Shown: positions 47,823-57,646, numbered from the stretch's first letter. The stretch is DNA of 64,000 nucleotides from Acanthochromis polyacanthus (GCF_021347895.1 NC_067135.1:124001-188000); one strand, 5' to 3'. Notes: a model not told the origin generated them from the letters alone. A program made the numbers and translations.

Positions 47823-48213
47823 GGTGATGAAGATAAACAGACGGGCTGCACAGTGGTATAGTGGTTAGCACTTTCACCTTGCAGCAAGAAGATCCCCGGT
47901 TCAAATCCCGGCCTGGTCCTGGGATCTTTCTGCATGGAGTTTGCATGTTCTCCCTGTGCATGCGTGGGTTTTCTCCGGGTACTCCGGCTTCCTCCCACAG
48001 TCCAAAAACATGCTGAGGTTAATTGGTTACTCTAAATTGTCCGTAGGTGTGAATGTGAGTGTGATTGTGTGTCTGTATATGTAGCCCTGTGACAGACTGG
48101 TGACCTGTCCAGGGTGTCCCCTGCCTTCACCTGAGTCAGCTGGGATAGACTCCAGCACCCCCCATGACCCTAGTGAGGATAAAGCGGTGTATAGAAGGTG
48201 ATGAAGACAAACA
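47823..48213 (+). mobile_element. tRNA-headed SINE with LINE-derived tail (357 bp)
   Basis: Flanked by a 17-bp target duplication, GGTGATGAAGA(T/C)AAACA, at 47823-47839 and 48197-48213. The head has pol III boxes: A-box-like TGGTATAGTGGTTAGCAC and B-box GGTTCAAATCC. The body (TGCATGTTCTCCCTGTGCAT, CGGGTACTCCGGCTTCCTCC, GTGACAGACTGGTGACCTGT) is the very common fish RTE-type 3' sequence. Transcribed by RNA polymerase III when active and mobilised by LINE enzymes. Confidence 0.88.
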
Positions 48214-48783
48214 AACGATGAGTCCAGGGGTCTGTTTCACGAAGCAGGTTTAGTGAAAACTCTGAGTTTCTTAACCCTGAAATGAGGGAAACTCAGAGTT
48301 TTCCGTTTCATGAAGCGAGGTAACTTAACCCTGAGACAGAGGGGTAACTCTAGCCTGTTTCACAAAGAGGGGTAACTTCAACTCTCGGTCAGTTACCGCA
48401 GTAACAGACTCTATGACTCTAACCTGGTCACCAGCAGGTTTATCTGAGAAAACCTCCAGTTTCTCTCCGTCTCCGCCCTCTTTCAGCCACACGCTGTTTC
48501 ATTTCCTCATTCATTCAGTCAGTAAGCGAGCGAGTTTTGGCGCAGAACAGCTTTTATTAACGATCCAGTGGATAAAGGAGCAGCATTACTGCACAGATCA
48601 TTAAATATTCGTCGGTAGATTGTTATCAGACCGAGCATAAATGTTCTCGCATTTCCGGACAATTATCGGTTTGAGCGGTACCGTTTCGTAATCGTTTCAA
48701 GTCCATAATCTACATAAACAACCTAATCCGTCCTTACATTTACATTACCAGCCAGTCATGCTCTCACATCCAGCAGATATTGT

Positions 48784-49846
48784 GTGTTGCTGCGGTTCTT
48801 TGCAAATGGAAGTTTTTATATGATGTCAGAGATGCAGAGTAAGACAACTGTATGGAGGACAGTCAGAAAAGTTTTCCTGGCCCTGAAACAACTTTTACTC
48901 ATCATTGTGGACATAAACCTGTCAGAACATCAAGGAGGATCCACAGGATTGCAGGTGAATGATCTAGAGATCTGTTAAATTCATTTTAAATCATATTCTG
49001 TTAATGACATTGTGCTGCAGCCTCAGACTGGGATCAGTCATTTTAATTTCTTTTAGGATTTCCCAGTGTGATTGGCTGCATAGATGCACACACATCCCCA
49101 TCACAGCTCCCTCACATCATGAACAGGAAGTCCATTCACAGCATAAATGTGCAGGTAGGCTACAGGTAGACTGACTACTGTTTCTAAATGTTAAAGACTG
49201 CATCATAGTTCAACATCTGTCATTCTCTGCACTGTCCAGATCATATGTGATGCTGCATGCATCATTTCTAATGTGGAGGCCACGTGGTCTGGGTCTGTTC
49301 ATGACTCCAGGATTTATGGAGAGTCTAACCTGAGCAACAGACTGCAGCGTGGTCAGCAGCATAAAGATTTTCACAATAGAATTCTCTTGTCTCCCTCCTT
49401 TAATATGCTCTGATGTATCCACTTTACATTACAGGAGAGTTTGATGGCCTTCTGCTGGGTGACAGGGGTTACCATGCCAACCCAGGCTGATGACCTCATA
49501 CCCTGACCCTGAACCAGGCCCCCAACAGAACTTCAACCGGGCTCACTGCAGGACCAGAGCCCGGGTGGAGATGACCATAGGCCTGCTGAAAGCCCGTTTC
49601 CAGAGCCTACGTCTCCTCAGGGTGACCCCTGAGAGGGCCTGTGATATTACTGTGGCATGTGTTGTTCTTCATAATATTACCACTATTAGAGGAGAGCAAC
49701 ACCCTGCCCTACAAACTGAAGACCCAGATGATGAGCCCATCCACCTGCAGCTATCCAGGACAGCAGAGCAGTCAGAGACACCGTATGCAAGAATCACTTT
49801 AGAGTTTAAGTCTCCATCATCACCACCACAGCAAATAAAGACATGA
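48784..49846 (+). pseudogene. HARBI1-like Harbinger transposase, broken into pieces
   Basis: Ordered pieces: LRFFANGSFYMMSEMQSKTT and VWRTVRKVFLAL (48,784-48,910); GFPSVIGCIDAHTSPSQLPH near 49,056-49,152; CDAACIISNVEATWSGSVHD with SRIYGESNLSNRLQ near 49,243-49,345; FDGLLLGDRGYHANPG near 49,440; and 49,490-49,846, YPDPEPGPQQNFNRAHCRTR, ARVEMTIGLLKARFQSLRLL, VTPERACDITVACVVLHNI. IGCID, SVHDSRI and the RARVE helix supply DDE-type residues. Possible introns (GCAG|GTAGGC at about 49,153) and at least one frameshift near 49,487 separate the pieces. Confidence 0.82.
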
Positions 49847-50490
49847 AACACATTTCATTTGCTCTTCTTTATTTCCTACAAATAAACAGTTCAGTTCATG
49901 TTCCAGTAGTTAACATAATTCTCCTGTGACCATCACCACCTCTAACTTGTGCTCCAGTATTTCAATTTCCAGATCTGCCCTCCTAATCTGTTTTTTTTTT
50001 TTTTTTTTTCTCAGCAAATGCAGTTTGTAAATCTGTTTTACTGATAACTGGGAATACATAGAGGACATTCAATTATACAGTTGCACATGAATTCCACAGA
50101 ATGAAGCTCTGGTGTTTCCTGAACATCCATCTCACTGTGTCAGTCTGTGCAGTGGAAGCTGAGGAACCATCCTGCTGCTGTCCAGCCATGCTCTGTTAAA
50201 AAGGATGAGAATGTGCAATACTTCAGTGTAGGCTAAATGTCACACTCTATATTCCACCCAGAATGTGAATGGGAAGAGAAATATCAGTAACATCCTCTGT
50301 ATGCCTTTCTGGATCCCCCTCTGTAAAGGCAGCAGACACAGTTTCATCCTCTTCATCCTAGATCAGTGACATGTTTCAGTAAACTTAAACTACCATTTGG
50401 ATCAATCTGTGGAGTGTTGCCTACTTACAGTTACAAGGTCTGTGGTGTGAAGGGGCCAAAAGACAAAAAAGACACAAAAGAGAACTAAAT

Positions 50491-50491
50491 A

Positions 50492-50566
<75 letters not shown>
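50491..50566 (+). repeat. (AT)n microsatellite
   Basis: About 75 bp of alternating AT with two ATGTAT interruptions, inside the Harbinger element. Confidence 0.95.
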
Positions 50567-50570
<4 letters not shown>

Positions 50571-50933
50571 CCATGTCCTTTTATTCCACCGTTTTACAGA
50601 CATCTGCTTTCTTTCTGTTGGCTGAGCAGAAGTCTATGTTAGTTTAAATAGGCTTAATTATTTAACAGGACATGATATGGATGCAGACATTTAGACTATG
50701 TGTGGATAAAACAACTGCAGTCAAACAGCCACTTAATATTTAGGCTACTTTACAATGTAAAACATGATCAACATGAAGTACCTCCATGAGATAATGAACA
50801 ATGTTTTTATATTTCATCTTAAGCTGCTGCCCCGTCAGGATTTCCTCTAAATGAAATAACTTCATATTCTACCATTCAGACAGTTATTCCCTGTAATATT
50901 ATTACGATTACAAAGGACTACATTTAAACTTAC

Positions 50934-51085
50934 GCATTGATCCGGGCTGTTCTCCACGCCGTCTCTCTCTCTTTTGCAGCTGCAGCGGTGTTGCACTTCT
51001 TTCTAAAAACGTGTTCAAACTCGCCATATGAGCGCGTTAAAAACTTCCAGTTCAAAAACGCAGCCTTTCGCTTCCCCGTTTCCAT
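50934..51085 (-). pseudogene. Harbinger Myb/SANT-like partner protein, first exon
   Basis: On the minus strand from ATG at 51085: METGKRKAAFLNWKFLTRSY then GEFEHVFRKKCNTAAAAKER, ending at a donor TGC|GTAAGT (50933). Harbinger elements encode a Myb-like DNA-binding protein, divergent from the transposase, that helps its nuclear import and TIR binding. A further minus-strand segment at about 50,082-50,192 ends KHQSFILWNSCATV and may be its last exon. Assignment rests on position and family knowledge. Confidence 0.55.
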
Positions 51086-51284
51086 GGTGACTCGTCGAAT
51101 CGGGGTTCCATTGATGCTGTCTTTTCAGAGTTGCTCCGGGTCAAACTACTCCGAGTTGATTAAACCAACTCATATCAGCCGTTGTGAAACCGAAAACTCA
51201 GAGTTTTCTATCTCAGAGTAGATCAACTCAGAGTTGAGGAAGAAACTCAGAGTTTGTTCAACCTGCTTCATGAAACAGGCCCCT

Positions 51285-51684
51285 GGTCTGGATCATTGGG
51301 AACATCTGGTCTGATGGACTGATGAACATCCAGCTGTGGTTGTCTGAAGAGTCTTCTCTCCTCCATCACTGATGTTCTCCTCATCCTTCCAGTAACAACA
51401 ATAATGCTGCAGATTCATCTCTTTTCTTGTGAATGTTCAGTTTTTATACTTCACTGTCAGCAACACATTATTTATTTCATCCATTTATTTCATGTCTTTA
51501 TACATCTTTACAGTTCACAATTGTTAAATAATGCAGTTTTTAAATGTGCAATAGAGGAAATAATGAAGCTCTTCACCTGAATGTGTTGATGTTTTAATGC
51601 TACATATCTGCTATAAATAACATGGACTTTTTATGTTGTATTTATGTGACAACAGCTGAGATGAAGTTAAAGGTAATAAATAGA
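51285..51684 (+). other. no feature recognised
   Basis: AT-rich sequence between the Harbinger and Gypsy elements. No gene or repeat identified. Confidence 0.5.
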
Positions 51685-51689
51685 ACCTG

Positions 51690-52251
51690 TGTTACGGCCG
51701 TGGCCGTATTTGTTTTTTGTTTTTTTTGTTGTTGTAGTTTCGAACTGTGTTATTGTCTGGGAGTGGGTGCTCTGTGGTTTTGTGTAATCTTTGTGTGCAG
51801 GAGGCGTGGTTGGCGGACAATGCTGATTGGCTGGCTGTTATTTCAAATCCTGGCGGCCGGCAGTGATGGAGGAGCCACTTTGACAGCAGCACCCTTTGTG
51901 TGTCTCCCCAGCCTCCAAATATTTGAATTCGATTAGAGTATCGGAGTTTTGTTGTTTGGTTTAGTAGGTCTTTTTTTGCTTATTGTGTATGTTTTGGATT
52001 GGATATTTTCTTTTGTTTGAGAGCAAGAAATGCCTCTTTAGTTTGTATCCGTCTTTTGTTGGTTTTGAATGAACAGCCCATGCAGTGGCCTCTTTAAGTT
52101 GTAGTTATATTGCAAAATAAATTCTGGTATTTTTTTTAGAACTTGTTAGACTGTTGTTTCTTTTGGGGACTGGGGAAATATTCGGGGTTATTTTTTCTTC
52201 TTTTTTTTTACTTTATGTTGTGCACCCTACCCCCTAGACAGGGGCATAACA
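51690..52251 (+). repeat. Gypsy 5' LTR (562 bp)
   Basis: TGTTACGGCCGTGGCCGTAT ... CAGGGGCATAACA. It contains AATAAA at about 52,117 and TTTAAGTTGTAG. It differs from the 3' LTR by about ten substitutions and small homopolymer indels by eye. Confidence 0.93.
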
Positions 52252-52256
52252 TAATT

Positions 52257-52269
52257 TGGGGGCTCGTCC
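52257..52269 (+). promoter_or_regulatory. primer binding site complementary to tRNA-Pro
   Basis: TGGGGGCTCGTCC, five bases after the 5' LTR, equals the start of the tRNA-Pro primer site known from murine gammaretroviruses. Minus-strand DNA synthesis would start here. Confidence 0.8.
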
Positions 52270-52357
52270 TATCTGGTTTTTTCTCCTGTGCGTTCGTGGT
52301 GAGTATTTTTTCGTTTTTTTCTAGTTGGTTGGCAGTTTTTTCTTTGTGTGTTGGGGT

Positions 52358-53980
52358 ATGGATCTGGATGCGTTTGCACAAACTCCTACCCTGGAAAAGT
52401 TAAATAAGTGCACCAAAGCAGATTTGTTATTAATTGCCAATTTGTTTAATGTTTCTCTGCCCTTTATGGCCAAGAAGGCAGAGATTAAGGCTCAGCTGGC
52501 ACAGCATTTGGTGAGGGAAGGCATAGTGGCGGCAGAGTCTGCGTCTGTCGGTGCTCCTGAGGAGGTGCCACGTCCGATGAAGGCGGAGGCGACCACGGCT
52601 AAGCCGGTCCCCAGCGGCCTGGTGGATGTGGGAGCGGAGGCTGCCACACCCGCTATGGCCTCTCCTGATCCTATCGCTCTCCTACAGGCTGGAGTCGATA
52701 CAGAGGACCTGAAGCTGGCCCTTCGTATGAAGGAGGTGGAGCTGGAGACGAGAACCCGAGAGGTTGAGCTCATGCACCTCCGTATAAGGGCGTTAGAGCT
52801 GGGCAGGGCTTCTCCTTTGTCTAGCCCTTTAAATCCTCCCGCCACTGTCGCTGAGAAATTTGATGTTAGTAGACATATTGCTCTGGTGCCAACGTTTAGG
52901 GAAGCTGAGGTAGATTCTTACTTTAACGCTTTTGAGCGCATTGCAGCAACTCTTAGTTGGCCCAAGGATGTGTGGAGTTTGCTGCTCCAGTGTAAACTAG
53001 TGGGGAAAGCTCAGGAAGTTTGTGCATCCTTATCCATTAATGAAAGTCTGGATTATGCTATTGTTAAGGCTACTGTGTTGCGGGCCTATGAATTAGTACC
53101 GGAGGCTTATCGCCAAAAATTTCGCAACTGTGAAAAATCTGCCAACCAAACCTATGTGGAGTTTGCGAGAGAGAAAACGCTTTTACTGGACAAGTGGTGT
53201 GCTGCCAGTAAAGTAGCTGATTTTGCGCAGCTTCGTGAATCGCTCTTATTGAAAGAGTTTAAGTCGTGTCTCCCTGATAAAATCATTGTTTATTTAAATG
53301 AACAAAAGGTCGACACACTGTCCAAAGCTGCTGTGCTTGCAGATGAATTTGTGTTAACACATCGTGTCTCTTTTCCTCCGATACGACGTGACGTCTCCTT
53401 TGGCGGTGTGGGCAAACCCCAGCGCACATCGCCTAAGACTCCTCCACGCACAAACGCCGCATCCACTGAGACACGTGAGTGCTTTTACTGCCGTGTATCT
53501 GGGCATGTGATTTCGGACTGCCCAGCTCTGCAGCGGAAACGACAGAACCTAAATATTAAAAACCCTAAAAGTGTTGGTTTCGTTCAGCCCACTTCTGCTC
53601 CCTCTCCGCCCAGCACAGGTGAACCTGCTGAGGTGGATAAAGCTTACCGCCCATTCATCCTCAAGGGTTCGGTGTCGCTGGCGGGTCAGGAGGAGAACCA
53701 GGTTCCCATCACTATTTTGCGCGACACGGGGGCTACACAGTCCCTTATTCTTCAGAGCGTTTTGCCGTTTTCTAACGAATCCTTTTGTGGTTCTGATGCT
53801 CTTCTGTGGGGTGTTAAAATGAGCGTGTTACGAGCACCGCTGCACACTGTTTTTTTGCGCTCACCTCTCGTCTCTGGCCCGGTTAAAATTGGCATTCGTT
53901 CTCGTTTACCGGTGCGCGGTGTTGCGCTCATTCTTGGAAACGACTTGGCGGGTGAAAAGGTTTTCCGACGCCCGAAGTGA
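52358..53980 (+). CDS. Gypsy gag and protease
   Basis: The 540-codon frame from ATG at 52358 (MDLDAFAQTPTLEKLNKCTK). N-terminal helical region; middle with LALRMKEVELETRTREVELM (coiled coil); capsid-like segment to about residue 350, whose C-terminal half (LLLKEFKSCLPDKIIVYLNE then VDTLSKAAVLADEFVLTHR) resembles a SCAN-type fold. One CCHC knuckle, CFYCRVSGHVISDC, near residue 374, then a retropepsin motif TILRDTGATQSLIL near 452 and ILGNDLAGEK near the end. Gag would form the particle and protease mature it. TGA at 53978 falls where the frame should run on into integrase, pointing to a one-base slip near 53,973 or a programmed -1 shift. Confidence 0.88.
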   Translation: MDLDAFAQTPTLEKLNKCTKADLLLIANLFNVSLPFMAKKAEIKAQLAQHLVREGIVAAESASVGAPEEVPRPMKAEATTAKPVPSGLVDVGAEAATPAMASPDPIALLQAGVDTEDLKLALRMKEVELETRTREVELMHLRIRALELGRASPLSSPLNPPATVAEKFDVSRHIALVPTFREAEVDSYFNAFERIAATLSWPKDVWSLLLQCKLVGKAQEVCASLSINESLDYAIVKATVLRAYELVPEAYRQKFRNCEKSANQTYVEFAREKTLLLDKWCAASKVADFAQLRESLLLKEFKSCLPDKIIVYLNEQKVDTLSKAAVLADEFVLTHRVSFPPIRRDVSFGGVGKPQRTSPKTPPRTNAASTETRECFYCRVSGHVISDCPALQRKRQNLNIKNPKSVGFVQPTSAPSPPSTGEPAEVDKAYRPFILKGSVSLAGQEENQVPITILRDTGATQSLILQSVLPFSNESFCGSDALLWGVKMSVLRAPLHTVFLRSPLVSGPVKIGIRSRLPVRGVALILGNDLAGEKVFRRPK

Positions 53981-55449
53981 TCGAACATCCTATTGTGGAT
54001 TTTTCTGCCCCTGCTGCTGTCAGTGACTCCTCTGTGTTCCCGGCTTGTGCCGTTACGCGCACCCAGGCACGCAAGTTTGGTGATGTATTGGATCTATCTG
54101 ATTCTTTTATGTGTGCTGATGATGTTCCTGTGAGAACAGAGAAAAATGTTGGAAAATCTGATAAATGTGTAGCCGAAAACTTGCTGCCAACTGATGCTAA
54201 CCTGTCCTTTGTTGTTGATAGGGCTGAGTTTGCTCTTGCACAGCAGACTGATCCATCTCTGACAACCTGCCTCTCATCTGCTGCCAGCGCAAACACCGAT
54301 AAGCCCTCTGTGTACTGCATTGATAATGGTATACTAATGCGTAAGTACGCCCCCCCTTCTGGTGATCTGGGTTGGAATTCGGTTCAACAGGTGGTTGTGC
54401 CTCAAAAATTTCGTCCCCACATCCTTAGTTTTGCACATGACAACTTTTCTGGTCATTTAGGAATTAAAAAGACTTACCACCGCATCCTGCGTTATTTCTT
54501 TTGGCCAGGTTTGAAGAGTGATGTGTCCACCTTCTGTAGATCCTGTCATGTCTGTCAACTTAGCGGCAAACCAAATCAGGTTATTCCACCTGCTCCTCTG
54601 CAGCCAATCCCGGCTCTCGGTGAGCCATTTGAGCATATAATCATAGACTGTGTAGGTCCACTTCCCAAAACAAAGTCCGGTCATCAGTACCTGCTAACTC
54701 TAATGTGTGCAGCAACCCGGTACCCCGAGGCTATCCCGCTGCGCACAATCAAAACCAAAGCCGTCATAAAAGCCCTGGTAAATTTCTTCTCCACATTCGG
54801 TATGCCAAAATCCATCCAGACAGATCAAGGTACCAATTTCACATCCAAGCTGTTCGCTCAGGTTCTCTCCACTCTGTCCATAAAACATCGAAAAGCCAGT
54901 AGTTTTCATCCAGAATCTCAAGGTGCACTGGAACGTTTTCATCAGACGTTAAAGTCAATGTTAAAAAAATATTGTCTCGAGTCTGGCAAGGAGTGGGATG
55001 AGGGGCTGCCTTTTATCCTCCTCGCGGCGCGTGAAAGTGTACAGGAATCTACCGGTTTTAGTCCCGCCGAATTAGTGTTCGGTCACACAGTGCGTGGGCC
55101 TCTGAGATGGCTCCGTGAGAAATACCTGTCCGATACTCCAGGCCCACCTGTAAACGTGTTAGACTATGTGAGTTCTTTTAGGGAGCGCCTTCACAAAGCC
55201 TGCGATGCCGCGCGCAGCTCTCTTTCGGCATCCCAAAAGAAAATGAAAAAGCAATTTGACAAAAAAAGTGTGAAAAGAGAATTCCAAATTGGTGATAAAG
55301 TCCTGATTCTGCTTCTGACTCCTGGTTCCGCCCTTCAAGCAAAATTTTGTGGGCCCTATGCAGTGCAGAAAAAACTAAGTGAAACTGATTATGTGGTTGG
55401 AACCCCAGACAGGAGGAGGAAGACTCGTGTGTGTGCCACATCAATATGA
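53977..55449 (+). CDS. Gypsy integrase (upstream of RT)
   Basis: About 490 codons, opened by GTG in a frame -1 to gag. HHCC zinc region at about 54,436-54,556 (HDNFSGHLGIKKTYH, FCRSCHVC). The DDE core shows IIIDCVGPLP (first Asp, about 54,645), IQTDQGTNFTSKLF (second Asp, about 54,818) and SSFHPESQGALERFHQTLKS (Glu, about 54,930). C-terminal basic region FDKKSVKREFQIGDKVLILL. It would insert the cDNA into the genome. The frame ends with TGA at 55447 after a (GT)4 run near 55,428; the following RT frame overlaps it by 19 nt, again -1. Confidence 0.92.
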   Translation: MIEHPIVDFSAPAAVSDSSVFPACAVTRTQARKFGDVLDLSDSFMCADDVPVRTEKNVGKSDKCVAENLLPTDANLSFVVDRAEFALAQQTDPSLTTCLSSAASANTDKPSVYCIDNGILMRKYAPPSGDLGWNSVQQVVVPQKFRPHILSFAHDNFSGHLGIKKTYHRILRYFFWPGLKSDVSTFCRSCHVCQLSGKPNQVIPPAPLQPIPALGEPFEHIIIDCVGPLPKTKSGHQYLLTLMCAATRYPEAIPLRTIKTKAVIKALVNFFSTFGMPKSIQTDQGTNFTSKLFAQVLSTLSIKHRKASSFHPESQGALERFHQTLKSMLKKYCLESGKEWDEGLPFILLAARESVQESTGFSPAELVFGHTVRGPLRWLREKYLSDTPGPPVNVLDYVSSFRERLHKACDAARSSLSASQKKMKKQFDKKSVKREFQIGDKVLILLLTPGSALQAKFCGPYAVQKKLSETDYVVGTPDRRRKTRVCATSI

Positions 55450-57026
55450 TGAAGGCGTATTATAACCGTGACTTAGATGTCACTTCGTCATCCCCAGCCG
55501 TGCTCTCTGTTGCTAGTGCCCCTCTGCCTCCTTCTCAGTATTTCCCGGAGAGCGACGGCCTTCGTGTCTCTGTGGCTGACTCCTGTGCTCGTCTCCAAAA
55601 TTCAGAGATTTTGGCAGACTTAAAAACCCACCTTTCCCACCTGAGTGACACCACTATAAAAGATGTCTACAGTTTAATCAATGATCACCTGTCACTATTT
55701 TCAGATACTCCCTCCTGTACTACTGTTCTGTCCCATGATATTGACGTTGGTGATCATCCGCCCATTAAACAGCATGCTTATCGCGTGAACCCCACAAAAC
55801 GCGCTCTGTTCCAGCAGGAGGTGGCTTACCTGTTGGAGAATGGCTTGGCAATCCCTAGCTGCAGCGCGTGGAGTTCTCCGTGCTTGCTCGTTCCGAAGCC
55901 GGATAAAACTCCTCGGTTCTGCACGGATTTCAGAAAAGTTAATAAAGCAACCAAGCCTGACTCGTATCCTCTGCCCAGGATGGAGGACTGTGTGGACCGC
56001 GCTGGCTCAGCCAAATTCGTAACAAAATTAGATTTGTTGAAAGGCTATTGGCAAGTCCCGTTAACCCCTCGTGCGTCTGAAATCTCTGCTTTCGTGACCC
56101 CCGACAGTTTCCTGCAGTATACGGTCATGCCCTTTGGCCTGCGGAATGCTCCTGCCACCTTTCAGCGTCTTATGTATAGAGTTCTATCTGATGTTCGTAA
56201 CTGTGAGGTTTACTTGGATGATGTTGTTGCTTATTCCAGCACGTGGTGTGAACATGTAAACACTCTTCGTGTTATTTTTGGCAGGCTGCAGAAAGCGTCT
56301 CTCACCCTCAACCTGGCCAAATGTGAATTCGGTAGGGCCACCGTGACTTACTTGGGTAAGGAGGTTGGCCAGGGGCAGGTGCGCGCTCTCTCCTCGAAGG
56401 TTCAGGCCATCCTTGATTATCCCGTGCCTCAGACCCGCCGCCAGCTCCGCCGTTTCCTCGGAATGGCAGGTTATTACCGAGGCTTTTGCAGGAATTTCGC
56501 TGATGTAGTTGCCCCTCTGACAAGCCTGACCAGTGTCTCTCGGCCATTCGTCTGGTCCTCGGTATGCCAGAAATCCTTCGAGTCAGTTAAGGCGCTCCTG
56601 TGCAGCACACCTGTCCTCTCAGCTCCTGACTTCGCGCGCCCCTTCAAGCTGGAGGTGGATGCCAGCGCACGTGGTGCTGGGGCGGTCCTGCTGCAGGAGG
56701 ATGCCAGTGGTGTTGACCATCCGGTGGCGTACTTCTCAAAAAAGTTTAACAGACACCAGCTCCAATACAGCACCATCGAGCAGGAGGCGCTGTCATTGTT
56801 GCTTGCTTTGCAGCATTTTGAAGTGTACCTGGTGCCTAGTCCACTGCCCGTTCTGGTCTTCACCGACCATAATCCCCTGGTGTTTTTGGCGCAGATGAGC
56901 AACAAAAACCGCCGGCTGATGAGATGGTCACTGCTGGTGCAAGATTTTAACATTGAGATCCACCATAAGAAAGGCAGTGAAAATGTGATAGCCGATGCTC
57001 TGTCCCGTGTGCATCTCCCTCCCTGA
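55431..57026 (+). CDS. Gypsy reverse transcriptase and RNase H
   Basis: About 531 codons opening at GTG 55431. Linker to about residue 115 (HDIDVGDHPPIKQHAYRVNP), RT with SSPCLLVPKPDKTPRFCTDF, FVTKLDLLKGYWQVPLT (motif A), YTVMPFGLRNAPATFQRLM (motif B) and VYLDDVVAYS (catalytic YLDD, about 56,211). Thumb/connection FLGMAGYYRGFCRNFADV, then RNase H with LEVDASARGAGAVLLQED, YSTIEQEALSLLLAL, LVFTDHNPL and VIADALSRVH. It stops 46 nt before the 3' LTR. All catalytic motifs are intact. Confidence 0.93.
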   Translation: MCHINMMKAYYNRDLDVTSSSPAVLSVASAPLPPSQYFPESDGLRVSVADSCARLQNSEILADLKTHLSHLSDTTIKDVYSLINDHLSLFSDTPSCTTVLSHDIDVGDHPPIKQHAYRVNPTKRALFQQEVAYLLENGLAIPSCSAWSSPCLLVPKPDKTPRFCTDFRKVNKATKPDSYPLPRMEDCVDRAGSAKFVTKLDLLKGYWQVPLTPRASEISAFVTPDSFLQYTVMPFGLRNAPATFQRLMYRVLSDVRNCEVYLDDVVAYSSTWCEHVNTLRVIFGRLQKASLTLNLAKCEFGRATVTYLGKEVGQGQVRALSSKVQAILDYPVPQTRRQLRRFLGMAGYYRGFCRNFADVVAPLTSLTSVSRPFVWSSVCQKSFESVKALLCSTPVLSAPDFARPFKLEVDASARGAGAVLLQEDASGVDHPVAYFSKKFNRHQLQYSTIEQEALSLLLALQHFEVYLVPSPLPVLVFTDHNPLVFLAQMSNKNRRLMRWSLLVQDFNIEIHHKKGSENVIADALSRVHLPP

Positions 57027-57072
57027 GAGACAAACATTATGGGGGAAATGTTTGCTTCTTTGGTGATGGGGG
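57027..57072 (+). promoter_or_regulatory. Gypsy polypurine region
   Basis: GGTGATGGGGG abuts the 3' LTR and is the likely plus-strand primer site. A second purine patch, ATGGGGGAAATG, lies at about 57,039. Confidence 0.55.
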
Positions 57073-57641
57073 TGTTACGGCCGTGGCCGTATTTGTTTTT
57101 GTTTTTTTTGGTTGTTGTAGTTTTGAACTGTTTTATTGTCTGGGAGTGGGTGCTCTGTGGATTCTGTGTAAATCTTTGTGTGCAGGAGGCGTGGTTGGCG
57201 GACGATGCTGATTGGCTGGCTGTTATTTCAAATCCTGGCGGCCAGCAGTGATGGAGGAGCCACTTTGACAGCAGCACCCTTTGTGTGTCTCCCCAGCCTC
57301 CAAATATTTGAATTCGATTAGAGTAGCGGAGTTTTGTTGTTTGGTTTAGTAGGTTTTTTTTTTTTGCTTATTGTGTATGTTTTTGGATTGGATATTTTCT
57401 TTTGTTTGAGAGCAAGAAATGCCTCTTTAGTTTGTATCCGTCTTTTGTTGGTTTTGAATGAACAGCCCATGCAGTGGCCTCTTTAAGTTGTAGTTATATT
57501 GCAAAATAAATTCTGGTATTTTTTTTAGAACTTGTTAGACTGTTGTTTCTTTTGGGGACTGGGGAAATATTCGGGGTTATTTTTTCTTCTTTTTTTTTTA
57601 CTTTATGTTGTGCACCCTACCCCCTAGACAGGGGCATAACA
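57073..57641 (+). repeat. Gypsy 3' LTR (569 bp)
   Basis: Same ends as the 5' LTR. Seven bp longer, mostly through T-run length at about 57,353-57,366. Confidence 0.93.
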
Positions 57642-57646
57642 ACCTG

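Larger units (their letters stand above)
48226..51284 (+). mobile_element. PIF/Harbinger transposon, decayed (3.06 kb)
   Basis: Terminal inverted repeats AGGGGTCTGTTTCACGAAGC and (reverse-complemented) AGGGGCCTGTTTCATGAAGC, extended by AACTCTGAGTTT motifs. It contains HARBI1-type transposase pieces on the plus strand (48,784-49,846) and a Myb/SANT-like exon on the minus strand at its right end, the normal two-gene Harbinger layout. No clear 3-bp duplication at the ends. Frames are interrupted, so it is inactive. Confidence 0.85.
51685..57646 (+). mobile_element. Ty3/Gypsy retrotransposon with integrase before RT (Gmr1-like, 5.95 kb)
   Basis: Element 51,690-57,641, TGTTACGG...GCATAACA, with 5-bp target duplication ACCTG (51685-51689, 57642-57646). 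Order: LTR, tRNA-Pro-type primer site, gag-protease, integrase, RT-RNase H, LTR. All enzyme sequences are Gypsy-like, yet IN lies upstream of RT as in Copia. This arrangement is known from the Gmr1 lineage, first reported in Atlantic cod. Two frame breaks (near 53,973 and 55,428) and roughly ten LTR differences mark it as older than the BEL copy. Confidence 0.93.

Noticed and set aside
47860..47910. A tRNA gene (A and B box present)
   Set aside because: No cloverleaf beyond the promoter boxes, and the sequence continues into an RTE-type tail with a 17-bp TSD; it is a SINE.
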